64,000 bases of DNA from contig NZ_CP108508.1 of NCBI RefSeq assembly GCF_035917275.1, positions 4,588,001 to 4,652,000 on the forward strand, given 5' to 3'. This document shows positions 24,633-32,057 of the stretch, in pieces (within the stretch, counting starts at the first letter, position 1; every line of letters starts with the position of its first letter). Both the position numbers and the translations under genes were made by a program. A model generated the notes under the pieces. It saw nothing but the letters and a program-made list of their open reading frames with translations, ran no database searches and was not told the origin of the DNA. Source of the stretch: Streptomyces sp. NBC_01237 (GTDB lineage Bacteria > Actinomycetota > Actinomycetes > Streptomycetales > Streptomycetaceae).

Positions 24633-26132
24633 CTACATGGGGTAGGTGTCGCCCGGGTCGGGTGCGCCCGCGCCGGTCTCGGCGAGGATCGCGGCCACCT
24701 CGGCATCAACGTCCGCCTGGTCCATGTCGGGCGACCGGTACTTGACCTTGGTGGCCGTGCTCACGGCTCCGGCGCGTGCGTACAGCTCCAGCGTGGTGGC
24801 CTTGGACTGCTCGCTCTCGGCGGCGAGCCGAAACTCAACCGTCGGCCGCTCCGGAACAACTCTGGCCCCGAACTGCTCGACGGCAAGCAACTGGTACGCC
24901 CACAGGAAGTCAGGGAGTCGGCTTCGCCAGTAGCCCGCCTTTCTCCCCGTGGTAACGGTGCTGTCGCGGTCGCGGGCGTCTACCTCCGTCGCGGTGATCG
25001 CTTCCCTGCGGCCTTCCAACCCGAAGCTCTGCGCGGAGTACCCAGCCGACTCGACGGCCTTGCGGGTCACGGCCTCAGCCGTCCTCTGGTGCTCCTCGAC
25101 CCGGATGCCGAACTGAGCGAGTGTCAAGCCTCCGCCCTCGTTCGGCGGCATGTTGATACCGCTGTACACCTCGCGGTCGTCGTCCCATGCCGCGCCCTGG
25201 CCGGGGCCCAAGTTGGTGAGGTATCCGTCGGGCACGACGAGTCGTGCGCGGGCGAGGCGGATGTCACGCATCCAGCTTGTCCAGACATCGTCCAACGCGG
25301 CGAACTGGTCGTGAATCGGCGCGGCGTAGTCGCTGCGCCCGTACGGGCTTGCCCGGTGCAGACGGTTGGGTGTCATGTTCGGCACGTAAACGGCGGTGAG
25401 CATCCGGATACCGGTCTCCACGGATACCCCGTCGGAGCCAAGTGAGCCGATCAGGCCGGCCGTGTCGGTGTGCTCGGTGAGCGGCACGGCCCGGCCGAGA
25501 TTGTCGGGGGTGCCCTCGTACAGGGCGTGCTCAATGCGGCCGGGCTCGTGGCGCTCCAGGTGCCGGTAGACGGTCTGGGTGTCGCCGCCGTCCAGCTCGC
25601 GCCAGAAGGTGACGGCCTTCATGACACCGAACGCGTACTCGGGGATGGCATTGTCCGGCTGCATGGTCGTCGGGATCGGCCGGTCCGGCACGATGTCCCG
25701 GTCCCACGTCAGCCGGAGGAAAATCCCGCTCACGGCGGCGGCCTGCTCCGCTGCGCCGAGCAGCACCTCGTGCAGGTGCATCGTGTCGAGCGCGTCGCCA
25801 ATGAAGACGTTCGTCTCGGCGGTCGGTGCGGTGATCGTCGGCATGTCCGCGAACAAGAGATTGGCGGATTTGGTGGCGATGTCGCCCGGCAGCGGAACGT
25901 GCAATCTGCGTTCCCGCTTGCGCGGGTAGTCGGCCGGCTGCCGTCCCCATCGGTTCGTACGCCCGTCGCGGCCGTGCCTGTCGGCGCGGCGCGGTGCGGT
26001 CTCGCGGCGGTCATGTGCCCACGCAAGTCGGTCAGGGTCTCCGGCGTACCACATGGCGTCACGGGCCATCTCGCGGTAGACGGCGGCCATGCGCGGCGGC
26101 GGCCATGCGGACCCCGGGGCGGGCATGCTCAC
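24633..26132 (-). CDS. Portal protein
   Basis: This 499-residue protein (YREMARDAMWYAGDPDRLAWAHD, RRLHVPLPGDIATKSANLLFAD, GIFLRLTWDRDI, FGLEGRREAITATEVDARDRDS, YWRSRLPDFLWAYQLLAVEQFG) is a typical actinophage portal. It forms the 12-mer ring through which DNA enters. I start at GTG 26132, overlapping the upstream stop as GTGA; ATG 26126 is an alternative. It is followed after 3 nt by the MuF gene. Confidence 0.92.
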   Translation of the reverse strand: MSMPAPGSAWPPPRMAAVYREMARDAMWYAGDPDRLAWAHDRRETAPRRADRHGRDGRTNRWGRQPADYPRKRERRLHVPLPGDIATKSANLLFADMPTITAPTAETNVFIGDALDTMHLHEVLLGAAEQAAAVSGIFLRLTWDRDIVPDRPIPTTMQPDNAIPEYAFGVMKAVTFWRELDGGDTQTVYRHLERHEPGRIEHALYEGTPDNLGRAVPLTEHTDTAGLIGSLGSDGVSVETGIRMLTAVYVPNMTPNRLHRASPYGRSDYAAPIHDQFAALDDVWTSWMRDIRLARARLVVPDGYLTNLGPGQGAAWDDDREVYSGINMPPNEGGGLTLAQFGIRVEEHQRTAEAVTRKAVESAGYSAQSFGLEGRREAITATEVDARDRDSTVTTGRKAGYWRSRLPDFLWAYQLLAVEQFGARVVPERPTVEFRLAAESEQSKATTLELYARAGAVSTATKVKYRSPDMDQADVDAEVAAILAETGAGAPDPGDTYPM

Positions 26133-26353
26133 GGCGTCGTCACCTCCTCGGCGGTCGGGATGTGCACGGCGGCGGTGAGGGGCTGCTCGCCGTGCTGGAT
26201 GCGGCGTCCCTCGCGGTCCAGGACGTACAGGTGCGCGTGTACCCCGTCGCCCTGGCTCAGGCTCAGGTCGGCGACCATCGCGGGCGGGAGACCGAGAGCG
26301 CGGCACGCTGCGCGCCGCTGGTCGAGGGTGACCTCGGTCGGGATGGTCGTCAC
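26129..26353 (-). CDS. Small hypothetical protein between terminase and portal
   Basis: This 74-residue protein (VTTIPTEVTLDQRRAACRALGLPPAMVADLSLSQGD ... VHAHLYVLDREGRRI) is coupled on both sides by GTGA overlaps. It has no recognised domain. The LHAHLYVLDREGR-like strand could be a short beta unit. Such small proteins often sit between terminase and portal in actinophages. Confidence 0.72.
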   Translation of the reverse strand: MTTIPTEVTLDQRRAACRALGLPPAMVADLSLSQGDGVHAHLYVLDREGRRIQHGEQPLTAAVHIPTAEEVTTP

Positions 26354-26529
26354 GTGTCGGTCACCCCCTCGACGATGTTGGCGGCCTCGCGGAGGAACGC
26401 GGCGAACTCGCTGCGGATGCTGCCCGCTACGTCGCCGGGGTCGATGGTGATCGTCCCGGCCTCGCAAGGCAGGTCCCCAACGGTGATCGTGATGGGCAGG
26501 GAGATGCTGACGGCGGGGGTGTACGCCAT
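26350..26529 (-). CDS. Small hypothetical protein after the large terminase
   Basis: This 59-residue frame from ATG 26529 begins MAYTPAVSISLPITITVGDL and ends AFLREAANIVEGVTDT. It is below usual length cut-offs but fills the gap exactly: it starts 12 nt after the terminase stop, with a GGAGG-type site, and its stop overlaps the next GTG. Beta-rich first half, helical second half. Function unknown. Confidence 0.75.
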   Translation of the reverse strand: MAYTPAVSISLPITITVGDLPCEAGTITIDPGDVAGSIRSEFAAFLREAANIVEGVTDT

Positions 26530-26541
26530 GGTGGCGGCCTC

Positions 26542-27774
26542 CTATGCGGCAAGAGAGAGGATGTGCCGCCACTCGTGGGCGGCGCTGTGTACGGCGTACC
26601 TGAGCGCGTCCACGGAGTGATCGTTTAGCTTCACCGGGCGGTCTTCGCCCTTCTCGGCGGCCTTCTCGTCCCAGACGTAGCCGGGGATTTCGTCGAGCAG
26701 GCCGGTGCACGATCGGTGGATGCGGAGTCGGCTGGCCGCGAGCGCAGACGCGACGCTTCTGATTCCGTCGCTGACCTCGTTCGAGGCGCGGGCAATGCTG
26801 GGGTAGCCATCGCTCCACAATTGCGTAATCAGCGATGCGGCAGACGGGTCGATGAACGTCCACTGCGGTGTGATGCCGAGCCCCGATACCCACTCGCGGA
26901 TTGCGCTGGAGTACTGCGCGTCGGTCATCTGGTGCTGTGCTGCGCGGGAATCATGGCGCCACTCTGCGACCGCGTACAGGCGGTCATCGGCACCGAGACC
27001 AAGCAGAATCGCGCTTGTCGGGTTGACCGTGCCGTAGTCGATGCCGATCCAGTAGCGGCGCATCTCCGGCAGCGTGTCGACGACGTGCTGTGCTTCGTCG
27101 TACGCCTCGTAGATCGCACCTTCGGCCATGACCCACAAGCCCAAGACGTTGCGCTTGTAGAACAGCCCGCGGTACGACGCCTTGGTGCGCGCCTTGTACT
27201 CGTCCGACAATCCGGGGTTGTCGTCCATGACGAAATGCCAGCTGCGCAACCTCGTCTCGCGCGGGCGGAGCAGGTACTCGCGCCTCGCCCAGTGGTTCGG
27301 GTTGTCCGGGTTGGTCGTCCCGAAGATCTTGCTGCCCTCGATGGAGCAGCGGGCGTTCAGCTGGTCGTAGAACGTCCTCGGGAGCGTGGTCAGCTCGTCC
27401 ACGTACGCGCCCGCGCACGTCAGGCCCCTGACCTTGGGTTCGGCCTGAGCGTCGTTGGCGCCCAAGCAGTGCACGGTGCGGCCCAGTACGTTCGCGGTGG
27501 GGGCCCCGTTGGTGTACGTGATGTCGCGGGCGAGCGGTCCGAAGATCGACGGGTCGGTCAGCGGCCCGAACACGTTCCGCGCGAGGCTGTCGCGGGTGCG
27601 GCCGACCATGACCAGTTCGCCGCCCTCGGGCCGATCGGCCACGAAGTCAAGCCAACGCAACAGGCTGGCGATCGTCTTGCCGGAGCGGACCGAGCCTTCC
27701 CAGATGTTCTGGAAGGCGCGCGCCTCCATGATGCTGTCGATCTGCTTCGGGGAGAGCGCGAGGCTACGGCTCAT
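26542..27774 (-). CDS. Terminase large subunit
   Basis: This 410-residue protein has an ATPase domain with Walker A WEGSVRSGKT (~25) and Walker B AGAYVDEL (~125). Its nuclease domain has acidic residues in WIGIDYGTVNP, FIDPSA and LNDHSVDALRYAVH. It packages DNA into the procapsid and cuts the concatemer. I start at ATG 27774, overlapping the small subunit gene by 11 nt; an upstream ATG at 27795 would add seven residues inside the small subunit gene. Confidence 0.93.
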   Translation of the reverse strand: MSRSLALSPKQIDSIMEARAFQNIWEGSVRSGKTIASLLRWLDFVADRPEGGELVMVGRTRDSLARNVFGPLTDPSIFGPLARDITYTNGAPTANVLGRTVHCLGANDAQAEPKVRGLTCAGAYVDELTTLPRTFYDQLNARCSIEGSKIFGTTNPDNPNHWARREYLLRPRETRLRSWHFVMDDNPGLSDEYKARTKASYRGLFYKRNVLGLWVMAEGAIYEAYDEAQHVVDTLPEMRRYWIGIDYGTVNPTSAILLGLGADDRLYAVAEWRHDSRAAQHQMTDAQYSSAIREWVSGLGITPQWTFIDPSAASLITQLWSDGYPSIARASNEVSDGIRSVASALAASRLRIHRSCTGLLDEIPGYVWDEKAAEKGEDRPVKLNDHSVDALRYAVHSAAHEWRHILSLAA

Positions 27775-28306
27775 CGGCGGCGGCCTGGTCGTCATCGGCG
27801 TCCGGGGGCGGCCCGCCGTGGCGTGCCACGTAGTCCCGGGCCAGTCCCGCCATCAGCTCGCCTACCACGCTGCGGCCCTGCTCGCCCGGGTCGGTCTTCG
27901 GCGGCAGCAGCTTGAGGGACCGGTCGAGCGCGGCCCCGGCGGTCGCCATCATGGTGCGACGGTCGGCCGGTGTCGGCTCGGGCTGCTCCTTCTGCGCATA
28001 AGTGTGGTCCTTGCCGCCCCATTCCCAGTAGAGCTGCGGCATGGTCATCTTGCCGAGTTCGCGCTCGGCGACGTCGTGAAGCCGGTGCGCCATCTCGGTG
28101 CGCCGTGCGTCAAGGTCCGCCTTGCGTACGGCCGTTGCGGTGGCTACCTCGGCGGCGCGGTCGAAGGTGAGCCCTAGCTCGGCGGCGAGCTTCGAGACGG
28201 TGCTCGGGCTGCGCTTGATCTTCCGTGCAATGTCGTTGCGGGTCATGCCCGCGGCGTGGTGGCGTCGTACCGCTCGCCGGTCTGTCTCAGTGATGGGTCG
28301 GCCCAT
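27764..28306 (-). CDS. Terminase small subunit
   Basis: This 180-residue protein has an N-terminal helix-turn-helix (MGRPITETDRRAVRRHHAAGMTRNDIARKIKRSPSTVSKLAAELG) that should recognise the packaging site, a central helical part and an acidic tail (PPPDADDDQAAADEP). GGAGGT precedes ATG 28306. It is the first gene of the late block; the 138-bp gap upstream holds a hairpin terminator and probably the late promoter. Confidence 0.85.
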   Translation of the reverse strand: MGRPITETDRRAVRRHHAAGMTRNDIARKIKRSPSTVSKLAAELGLTFDRAAEVATATAVRKADLDARRTEMAHRLHDVAERELGKMTMPQLYWEWGGKDHTYAQKEQPEPTPADRRTMMATAGAALDRSLKLLPPKTDPGEQGRSVVGELMAGLARDYVARHGGPPPDADDDQAAADEP

Positions 28307-28345
28307 GGGTACGCCACCTCCTCGCCGCGGTGGTCCGGGCATGCA

Positions 28346-28378
28346 GAACGCCCCGTCGCGGTGTGCGGCGGGGCGTTC
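28346..28378 (-). terminator. Hairpin between lipoprotein gene and terminase genes
   Basis: GAACGCCCC (28346-28354) pairs with GGGGCGTTC (28370-28378) around a 15-nt loop. The bases after it on the leftward strand (TGCATGCCC) are also found after the scaffold hairpin. It marks the break between early and late transcription. Confidence 0.62.
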
Positions 28379-28444
28379 GGGGCGGCCGTTTTCGGGCACG
28401 CTGGGGTCGCCCTGATTAGATCACGGATTGATAACGACGTGCAA

Positions 28445-28867
28445 TCAGGCGGGGCAGAGGGTCTTGCGGAGTGCGGCGTTCAGCTGCTTGCCCTGTGCGT
28501 CCGTGAGCGGCCGGGCGTCGTTCCCGAAGCGCTGTGCGGCAAGCCAGTCGCTCTTGCCGCTCGGCGAGGCCAGGTGGCTGCACTGATTGCGGCCCGCGTC
28601 GATCGCCTTCTCCTCGTCCTCGACGATCGCGGGGTCAATCGCCTTGATCGCGGCGAGGTACGCGGCGCGATCGGCCCCCGTCGGCGCGTCCGGGATGCCC
28701 GCGCTCTTCTCGGCGTCGCTGCTCTTGCCGGGGTCGGTCGTCTCGGCGGCCGGCGCGGACGTCTTCGCCTTCGGTGAGGGCGCGGCCTTGTCCTCCTCGG
28801 CCGAGCAGGCAGTGAGCACGAGCAGCGCGGCAGCGGACGCAGCGAGCAGTGCGGCGGTAGGTCTCAC
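28445..28867 (-). CDS. Prophage-encoded lipoprotein
   Basis: This 140-residue protein, from GTG 28867 with GGAG upstream, has a signal peptide (VRPTAALLAASAAALLVL) and a lipobox LTAC at ~22 followed by a Ser/Lys/Pro/Ala linker. The mature domain (AAYLAAIKAIDPAIVEDEEKAIDAGRNQC ... NAALRKTLCP) is helical with two Cys and resembles small DUF732-like exported proteins of actinobacteria. A membrane-anchored lipoprotein with its own terminator-bounded unit is a good candidate for superinfection exclusion, as with phage lipoproteins in other systems. That role is inference only. Confidence 0.72.
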   Translation of the reverse strand: MRPTAALLAASAAALLVLTACSAEEDKAAPSPKAKTSAPAAETTDPGKSSDAEKSAGIPDAPTGADRAAYLAAIKAIDPAIVEDEEKAIDAGRNQCSHLASPSGKSDWLAAQRFGNDARPLTDAQGKQLNAALRKTLCPA

Positions 28868-28949
28868 GGTGGCACTCCGTACGTAGTCGTGTGCAGTGTG
28901 AGACATGTGGGGGCGGCGAATGGTTGTGGTGCTCACGCGCGCACCAGCG

Positions 28950-28967
28950 GGTACGACCGGTCGTACC
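28950..28967. promoter_or_regulatory. Perfect 18-bp palindrome upstream of the lipoprotein gene
   Basis: GGTACGACC (28950-28958) and GGTCGTACC (28959-28967) are perfect inverted repeats with no spacer. GCTCACGCGCGC lies just beside it at 28931-28942, and the same pairing of motifs occurs at 35780-35819. It could be an operator or an RNA hairpin. Confidence 0.5.
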
Positions 28968-28968
28968 G

Positions 28969-29001
28969 CTGCGCCCCGCCGTGTCGTACAGCGGGGCGCA
29001 G
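28969..29001. terminator. Hairpin after the 90-residue early gene
   Basis: CTGCGCCCCGC (28969-28979) and GCGGGGCGCAG (28991-29001) form an 11-bp stem with an 11-nt loop, 16 nt after the stop at 29017. Confidence 0.7.
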
Positions 29002-29016
29002 GTGGTCATGCAGGTG

Positions 29017-29289
29017 TCATACCCGCTGGTCGGCGGGCTGCGGTGTGTCCTGTCGCTCTACGCGCATAAGCATGCGGTGAGGCATGGTCCCGTCGGGTAC
29101 GGCCCCGGATTCCCATGCGGACTGAAGTCCGTGGGCGAGGAATCGGGCCGCGGTACGCATGGCCTCGGCCTGTGTCATGCCGGTGCGCATGATCGTGGCG
29201 AGGGCGTCATCAAGTGCGGCGGTGCGGGGGACGGAGACGGGGCTCGGGCGGCGTCGGATGGGGCGGCGGGTAGGGTTCTGGTCAGCCAT
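29017..29289 (-). CDS. Hypothetical protein
   Basis: This 90-residue protein has a basic N-terminus (PTRRPIRRRPSPV) and a helical middle (ALDDALATIMRTGMTQAEAMRTAARFLAHGLQSAWESG). No known domain. ATG 29289 is preceded by a 22-nt leader (29293-29314 region) almost identical to that of the gene at 30363, with GGGAG about 11 nt before the start. Confidence 0.68.
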   Translation of the reverse strand: MADQNPTRRPIRRRPSPVSVPRTAALDDALATIMRTGMTQAEAMRTAARFLAHGLQSAWESGAVPDGTMPHRMLMRVERQDTPQPADQRV

Positions 29290-29358
29290 GGCGGGGTTTG
29301 CTCCCGTGGTGGTGAGGGCCCGGTCACGATGTGGAGTCGTGGGCGGGCCCGCGGCGTG

Positions 29359-30003
29359 TCAGTAAGCAGGGTCCTGCTCTTGGGCGTAAATCGCGGCCCT
29401 GTTCGGCTGCTCGTCAGTACCGTTCCAGATCAGCACGCGGGAGCGGTGTTCGCTCGGGCCGCGCCCGCCGCGGCTGAGAACGTGCTCCGCGAGGTCTGCG
29501 GCGGTGTAGGTGGCCGGGATGACGCTCTCGCCTGACTCCCACGCCTGCCATCCGCGTCCGGCCTCGCTTTCAAACAAGTCGATGCGCCAGGACACCTGGC
29601 GCGTTTCGCGGATCATGCGACGTACGTAAGAGTCTGTGACGCTGAGTTCCTTGGCGATGGCGGAGGGGGTTGCCCCATTGGCAGTGGCACGGTGGATAAG
29701 GCCAGGGGTGCCAAGCTCGATCGCCTTGGCGGCGCGACGGATCTTGCCCGCTGTCTCAAGTGGGATGTCCTCGGCGACTGCGTACGCGATTGCGGCGCGA
29801 AGTTGATCTGTGGCGGCTGCGTCGTAGTCGTCGGCGAGGTCCGACAGGGTGCCCGGTGTTACCGCACTCATTGAGGCGGCATGCTTGGCCTCCAGTTCGT
29901 TGAACGCCCTTTCTAGTGCACTCATCGTTGCTTCACGCACGTTTTCCACAAGGGAGTTGCGAACTCGGCGACCGAGTGATTCCGTGTTGCTTCTGCTGTC
30001 CAT
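29359..30003 (-). CDS. Hypothetical protein with central helix-turn-helix
   Basis: This 214-residue protein has a helical N-terminal half (ATMSALERAFNELEAKHAASM, AATDQLRAAIAYAVAEDIPLETAGKIRRAAKAIE), then a helix-turn-helix-like segment (GATPSAIAKELSVTDSYVRRMIRE) and a C-terminal domain (WRIDLFESEAGRGWQAWESGESVIPATYTAADLAEHVL). The last part suggests a small helical tail common in actinophage regulators. It may regulate the switch to late genes, given its position one operon before terminase. This is inference. Confidence 0.68.
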   Translation of the reverse strand: MDSRSNTESLGRRVRNSLVENVREATMSALERAFNELEAKHAASMSAVTPGTLSDLADDYDAAATDQLRAAIAYAVAEDIPLETAGKIRRAAKAIELGTPGLIHRATANGATPSAIAKELSVTDSYVRRMIRETRQVSWRIDLFESEAGRGWQAWESGESVIPATYTAADLAEHVLSRGGRGPSEHRSRVLIWNGTDEQPNRAAIYAQEQDPAY

Positions 30004-30012
30004 GAGGGCCTT

Positions 30013-30363
30013 TCAGCGGGCGGCGAAGAGTGCGCCCTGTGCGGGGCGCGGGGTGCCGATGATGGTGAGCTGCTGCGCGCCGTAGACGTACGTGCGCACG
30101 GGCAGGGCGCGGCGGGGGCGGGCGGGCGCGGGGGCCACGGCGGCCGGCTGTTCGGCGGTGTGCTCGGCGGCGACGGCTTCGGCGTCGACGCGGTCGCGGG
30201 CCTCGGCGTTGACGCAGGACCGGCAGACCTTCCAGCCGCGGACGGTGCAGAAAAGTCTGTTGCGGGGTCCGGCGGGGCGTCCGCAGTAGAGGGTGCGGGT
30301 GCCGGGGCGGCGGTAGTGGCCGGTGGCCTGGTGTGCTGCGCCCTGTACGGCGTGGGTGTCCAT
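30013..30363 (-). CDS. Hypothetical protein with Cys pairs
   Basis: This 116-residue protein contains TRTLYCGRPAGPRNRLFC and WKVCRSCVNAEARDRVDAEAV, spacing that could bind zinc. The C-terminus is Ala/Pro-rich then YVYGAQQLTIIGT. ATG 30363 is preceded by the same 22-nt leader as the gene at 29289. Function unknown. Confidence 0.65.
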   Translation of the reverse strand: MDTHAVQGAAHQATGHYRRPGTRTLYCGRPAGPRNRLFCTVRGWKVCRSCVNAEARDRVDAEAVAAEHTAEQPAAVAPAPARPRRALPVRTYVYGAQQLTIIGTPRPAQGALFAAR

Positions 30364-30408
30364 GGGGTTTGCTCCCGTGGTGGTGGATGGCGAGGTGTGG
30401 AGCCTCGC

Positions 30409-30446
30409 CGGTACCGAGTACCGTATTCCCTCGGTACTCAGTACCG
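30409..30446. promoter_or_regulatory. Long inverted repeat overlapping a stop codon
   Basis: CGGTACCGAGTACCG (30409-30423) and CGGTACTCAGTACCG (30432-30446) form 15-bp arms with one mismatch and an 8-nt loop. It covers the stop codon of the gene ending at 30438. The arms themselves contain repeated GTACC/GTACT units. It could terminate transcription, block it as an operator, or stabilise the 3' end. Confidence 0.55.
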
Positions 30447-30932
30447 CAAGCGTCGCGCCTGCCTCGCCTCGCGGCACTCGGGGCACCGGCAGCGACACCG
30501 CCTGTAGCCCCGCTCCGTGCCATGCCATCCGGCATCAACTCGGCCGGCCATGAGGGCAGCGTCCAGCGCATCGGCCCACGTGTCGTCGTACGCCTTGAAT
30601 CCGTGAATCTGCTGACTGGTTACACCAAAGGCGGCGGCAGCAGCCGTGATGTGCTCTCCGGTAGTCAGCCGGTCCAGAAGCGCACCTCGGATGCCTTGCG
30701 GAAAGCGGCTGTCGGCCGCGGCCTTGCGCACCTGGAATTCAGCGTCGCCCCGAACCGCAGCGCACTTGGTGCAGCGCGTCGGCGCGTCCTGCGGCAAGGG
30801 AGCGGCACAGTGCTTGCAGCGGTGCCCGTCGCCTACCTCAGCCCTACGACGTCCCCAATAGGCGCATCCTGCACAGCCGTTGACGGCGGGGTTCTGCCAG
30901 CAGTTGCAATGAGTGCAGCGGACAACAGGCAT
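30438..30932 (-). CDS. Zinc-ribbon helix-turn-helix protein
   Basis: This 164-residue protein opens MPVVRCTHCNCWQNPAVNGCAGC, has a second ribbon (HRCKHCAAPLPQDAPTRCTKCAAVRG), a central helix-turn-helix-like part (GIRGALLDRLTTGEHITAAAAAFGVTSQQIHGF) and a third Cys cluster at the end (RCRCRCPECREARQARR). The pattern suggests a DNA- or RNA-binding regulator. It starts at ATG 30932 behind the hairpin-repeat cluster at 30967-31165, which therefore lies in its leader or upstream transcript. It cannot be named. Confidence 0.7.
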   Translation of the reverse strand: MPVVRCTHCNCWQNPAVNGCAGCAYWGRRRAEVGDGHRCKHCAAPLPQDAPTRCTKCAAVRGDAEFQVRKAAADSRFPQGIRGALLDRLTTGEHITAAAAAFGVTSQQIHGFKAYDDTWADALDAALMAGRVDAGWHGTERGYRRCRCRCPECREARQARRLRY

Positions 30933-30966
30933 GAAGAGATTCCTTGGGGAGCATGATTCAGGGGAT

Positions 30967-31165
30967 GCCCCGCACGCGCGGGGACAACTGCTGATCCCCG
31001 CATTCTGCGGGGACGACTGCAACCGCAAGCACAGAAGCGGACCAGCCCCGCCGCGCGGGGAACGCTTCGTACTGCTCGTCCACGAACGCTTCGTTCAAGG
31101 ACCAACCCCGCATAGGCGGGGACCGCTCTGATGGTATCGAAACCGGTCACCGCCTACGCGGGAGT
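30967..31165 (-). repeat. Cluster of 4-5 hairpins resembling type I-E CRISPR repeats
   Basis: On the minus strand four units have the core CCCCGC-N3-5-GCGGGG at 30968-30984, 30996-31012, 31046-31061 and 31106-31122, and a decayed fifth lies near 31149-31162. Flanks are partly conserved: the two rightmost clear units end in TGGTCC, and the two leftmost begin AGTYGT. Unit spacing is 28, 50 and 60 bp. The 60-bp step equals a 28-bp repeat plus a 32-bp spacer. Type I-E repeats share this CCCCGC/GCGGGG stem. No cas genes are present in the window, and the spacing is irregular, so this is not a normal array. It fills the gap between the genes at 31186 and 30932. Confidence 0.7.
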
Positions 31166-31185
31166 TGGCGCTATTTCTGTCTGTG

Positions 31186-32055
31186 CTATCGCTTGGCCCG
31201 GCGCTGCGCGGCATTGAGTGCTACGTAGAAGCTCACCAGTTCGGCACCTGCCCACTCCCGGCGGCGCCGGCCGTTCAGCGGCACGGGCGCGGTGCAGTTG
31301 CTTCCCGTGCCGCACTCGATGGTCGCCGCGGCCGGGTCACCGCTCCGGGTGTACGCGGTGAGCGGGCCCCGGCAGTACGGGCATGGCTGGCCAAGCTGGG
31401 TGGGCTGATTGTCGCGGCCGAGTGCCCGCTCGACTCGTGCGCGGGCGCGGCGGGCAGTCGTCGCAATCGTTTCGCTGAGCGGCGGCAGGACGGGGCTGAA
31501 CAGGTCGCCGGACTCCTCGCCGAGCGCGCGTCCTTCCAGCCACACGGCGGCCCAATGCAGTCCGTGTGTCCGGCTTCCTGGGGTGGTGGGTGAGGCGGTG
31601 CGCCATCGTGCGGGGTCGGCGCGGTCGGCTGAGTCGATGTATGCCTGGGAGCGGTAGCCGCCTCGGGGGGCTGCCCGGCCGCGTACGGGCTGTGGGCGGT
31701 GGTAGCGGCGCCGTACGGGGCGCTGTACGGCGGCGGCCACGGTGTCGCACAGTTGGAACAGCTCGCGCTCGGTCTCCACGGCAGCGTTCAGCGCGGTGAG
31801 GTTGAGGGGGGCGGGATGCTCGCGCAGGATCAGTGGCAGACGTCCGACGGCCGGCGTGTCGTTGGGCTCGGCCTCGGCCTCGGGGGTGGCACCGAGGGCG
31901 CGGGAGTCACGCGGCGGCCATTCGGCCCGGGGCGGGCAGTCGATCGCGGCGAGTAGGTCGCCCCACTGCTCGCGGACGGCGCGCAGATCGGCGGCTGTCT
32001 GCTGGCGGTCGAGGTAGTCGACGGCGTCGGGCCGGATGGTGGGCGGGTTGGTCAT
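31186..32055 (-). CDS. Hypothetical protein with C-terminal zinc ribbon
   Basis: This 289-residue protein begins TNPPTIRPDAVDYLDRQQTAADLRAVREQWGDLLAAID. Its C-terminal third has a zinc ribbon (QPCPYCRGPLTAYTR and IECGTGSNCTAPV) followed by EWAGAELVSFYVALNAAQRRAKR, which looks like a short DNA-binding tail. ATG 32055 follows the preceding stop by 2 nt. Such proteins are widespread in Streptomyces phages without known function. Confidence 0.72.
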   Translation of the reverse strand: MTNPPTIRPDAVDYLDRQQTAADLRAVREQWGDLLAAIDCPPRAEWPPRDSRALGATPEAEAEPNDTPAVGRLPLILREHPAPLNLTALNAAVETERELFQLCDTVAAAVQRPVRRRYHRPQPVRGRAAPRGGYRSQAYIDSADRADPARWRTASPTTPGSRTHGLHWAAVWLEGRALGEESGDLFSPVLPPLSETIATTARRARARVERALGRDNQPTQLGQPCPYCRGPLTAYTRSGDPAAATIECGTGSNCTAPVPLNGRRRREWAGAELVSFYVALNAAQRRAKR

Positions 32056-32057
32056 GG

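Noticed and set aside
30967..31165. A functional CRISPR array
   Set aside because: Repeat spacing (28, 50, 60 bp) and sequence are too irregular and no cas gene lies in the window; recorded as repeat-like hairpins instead.
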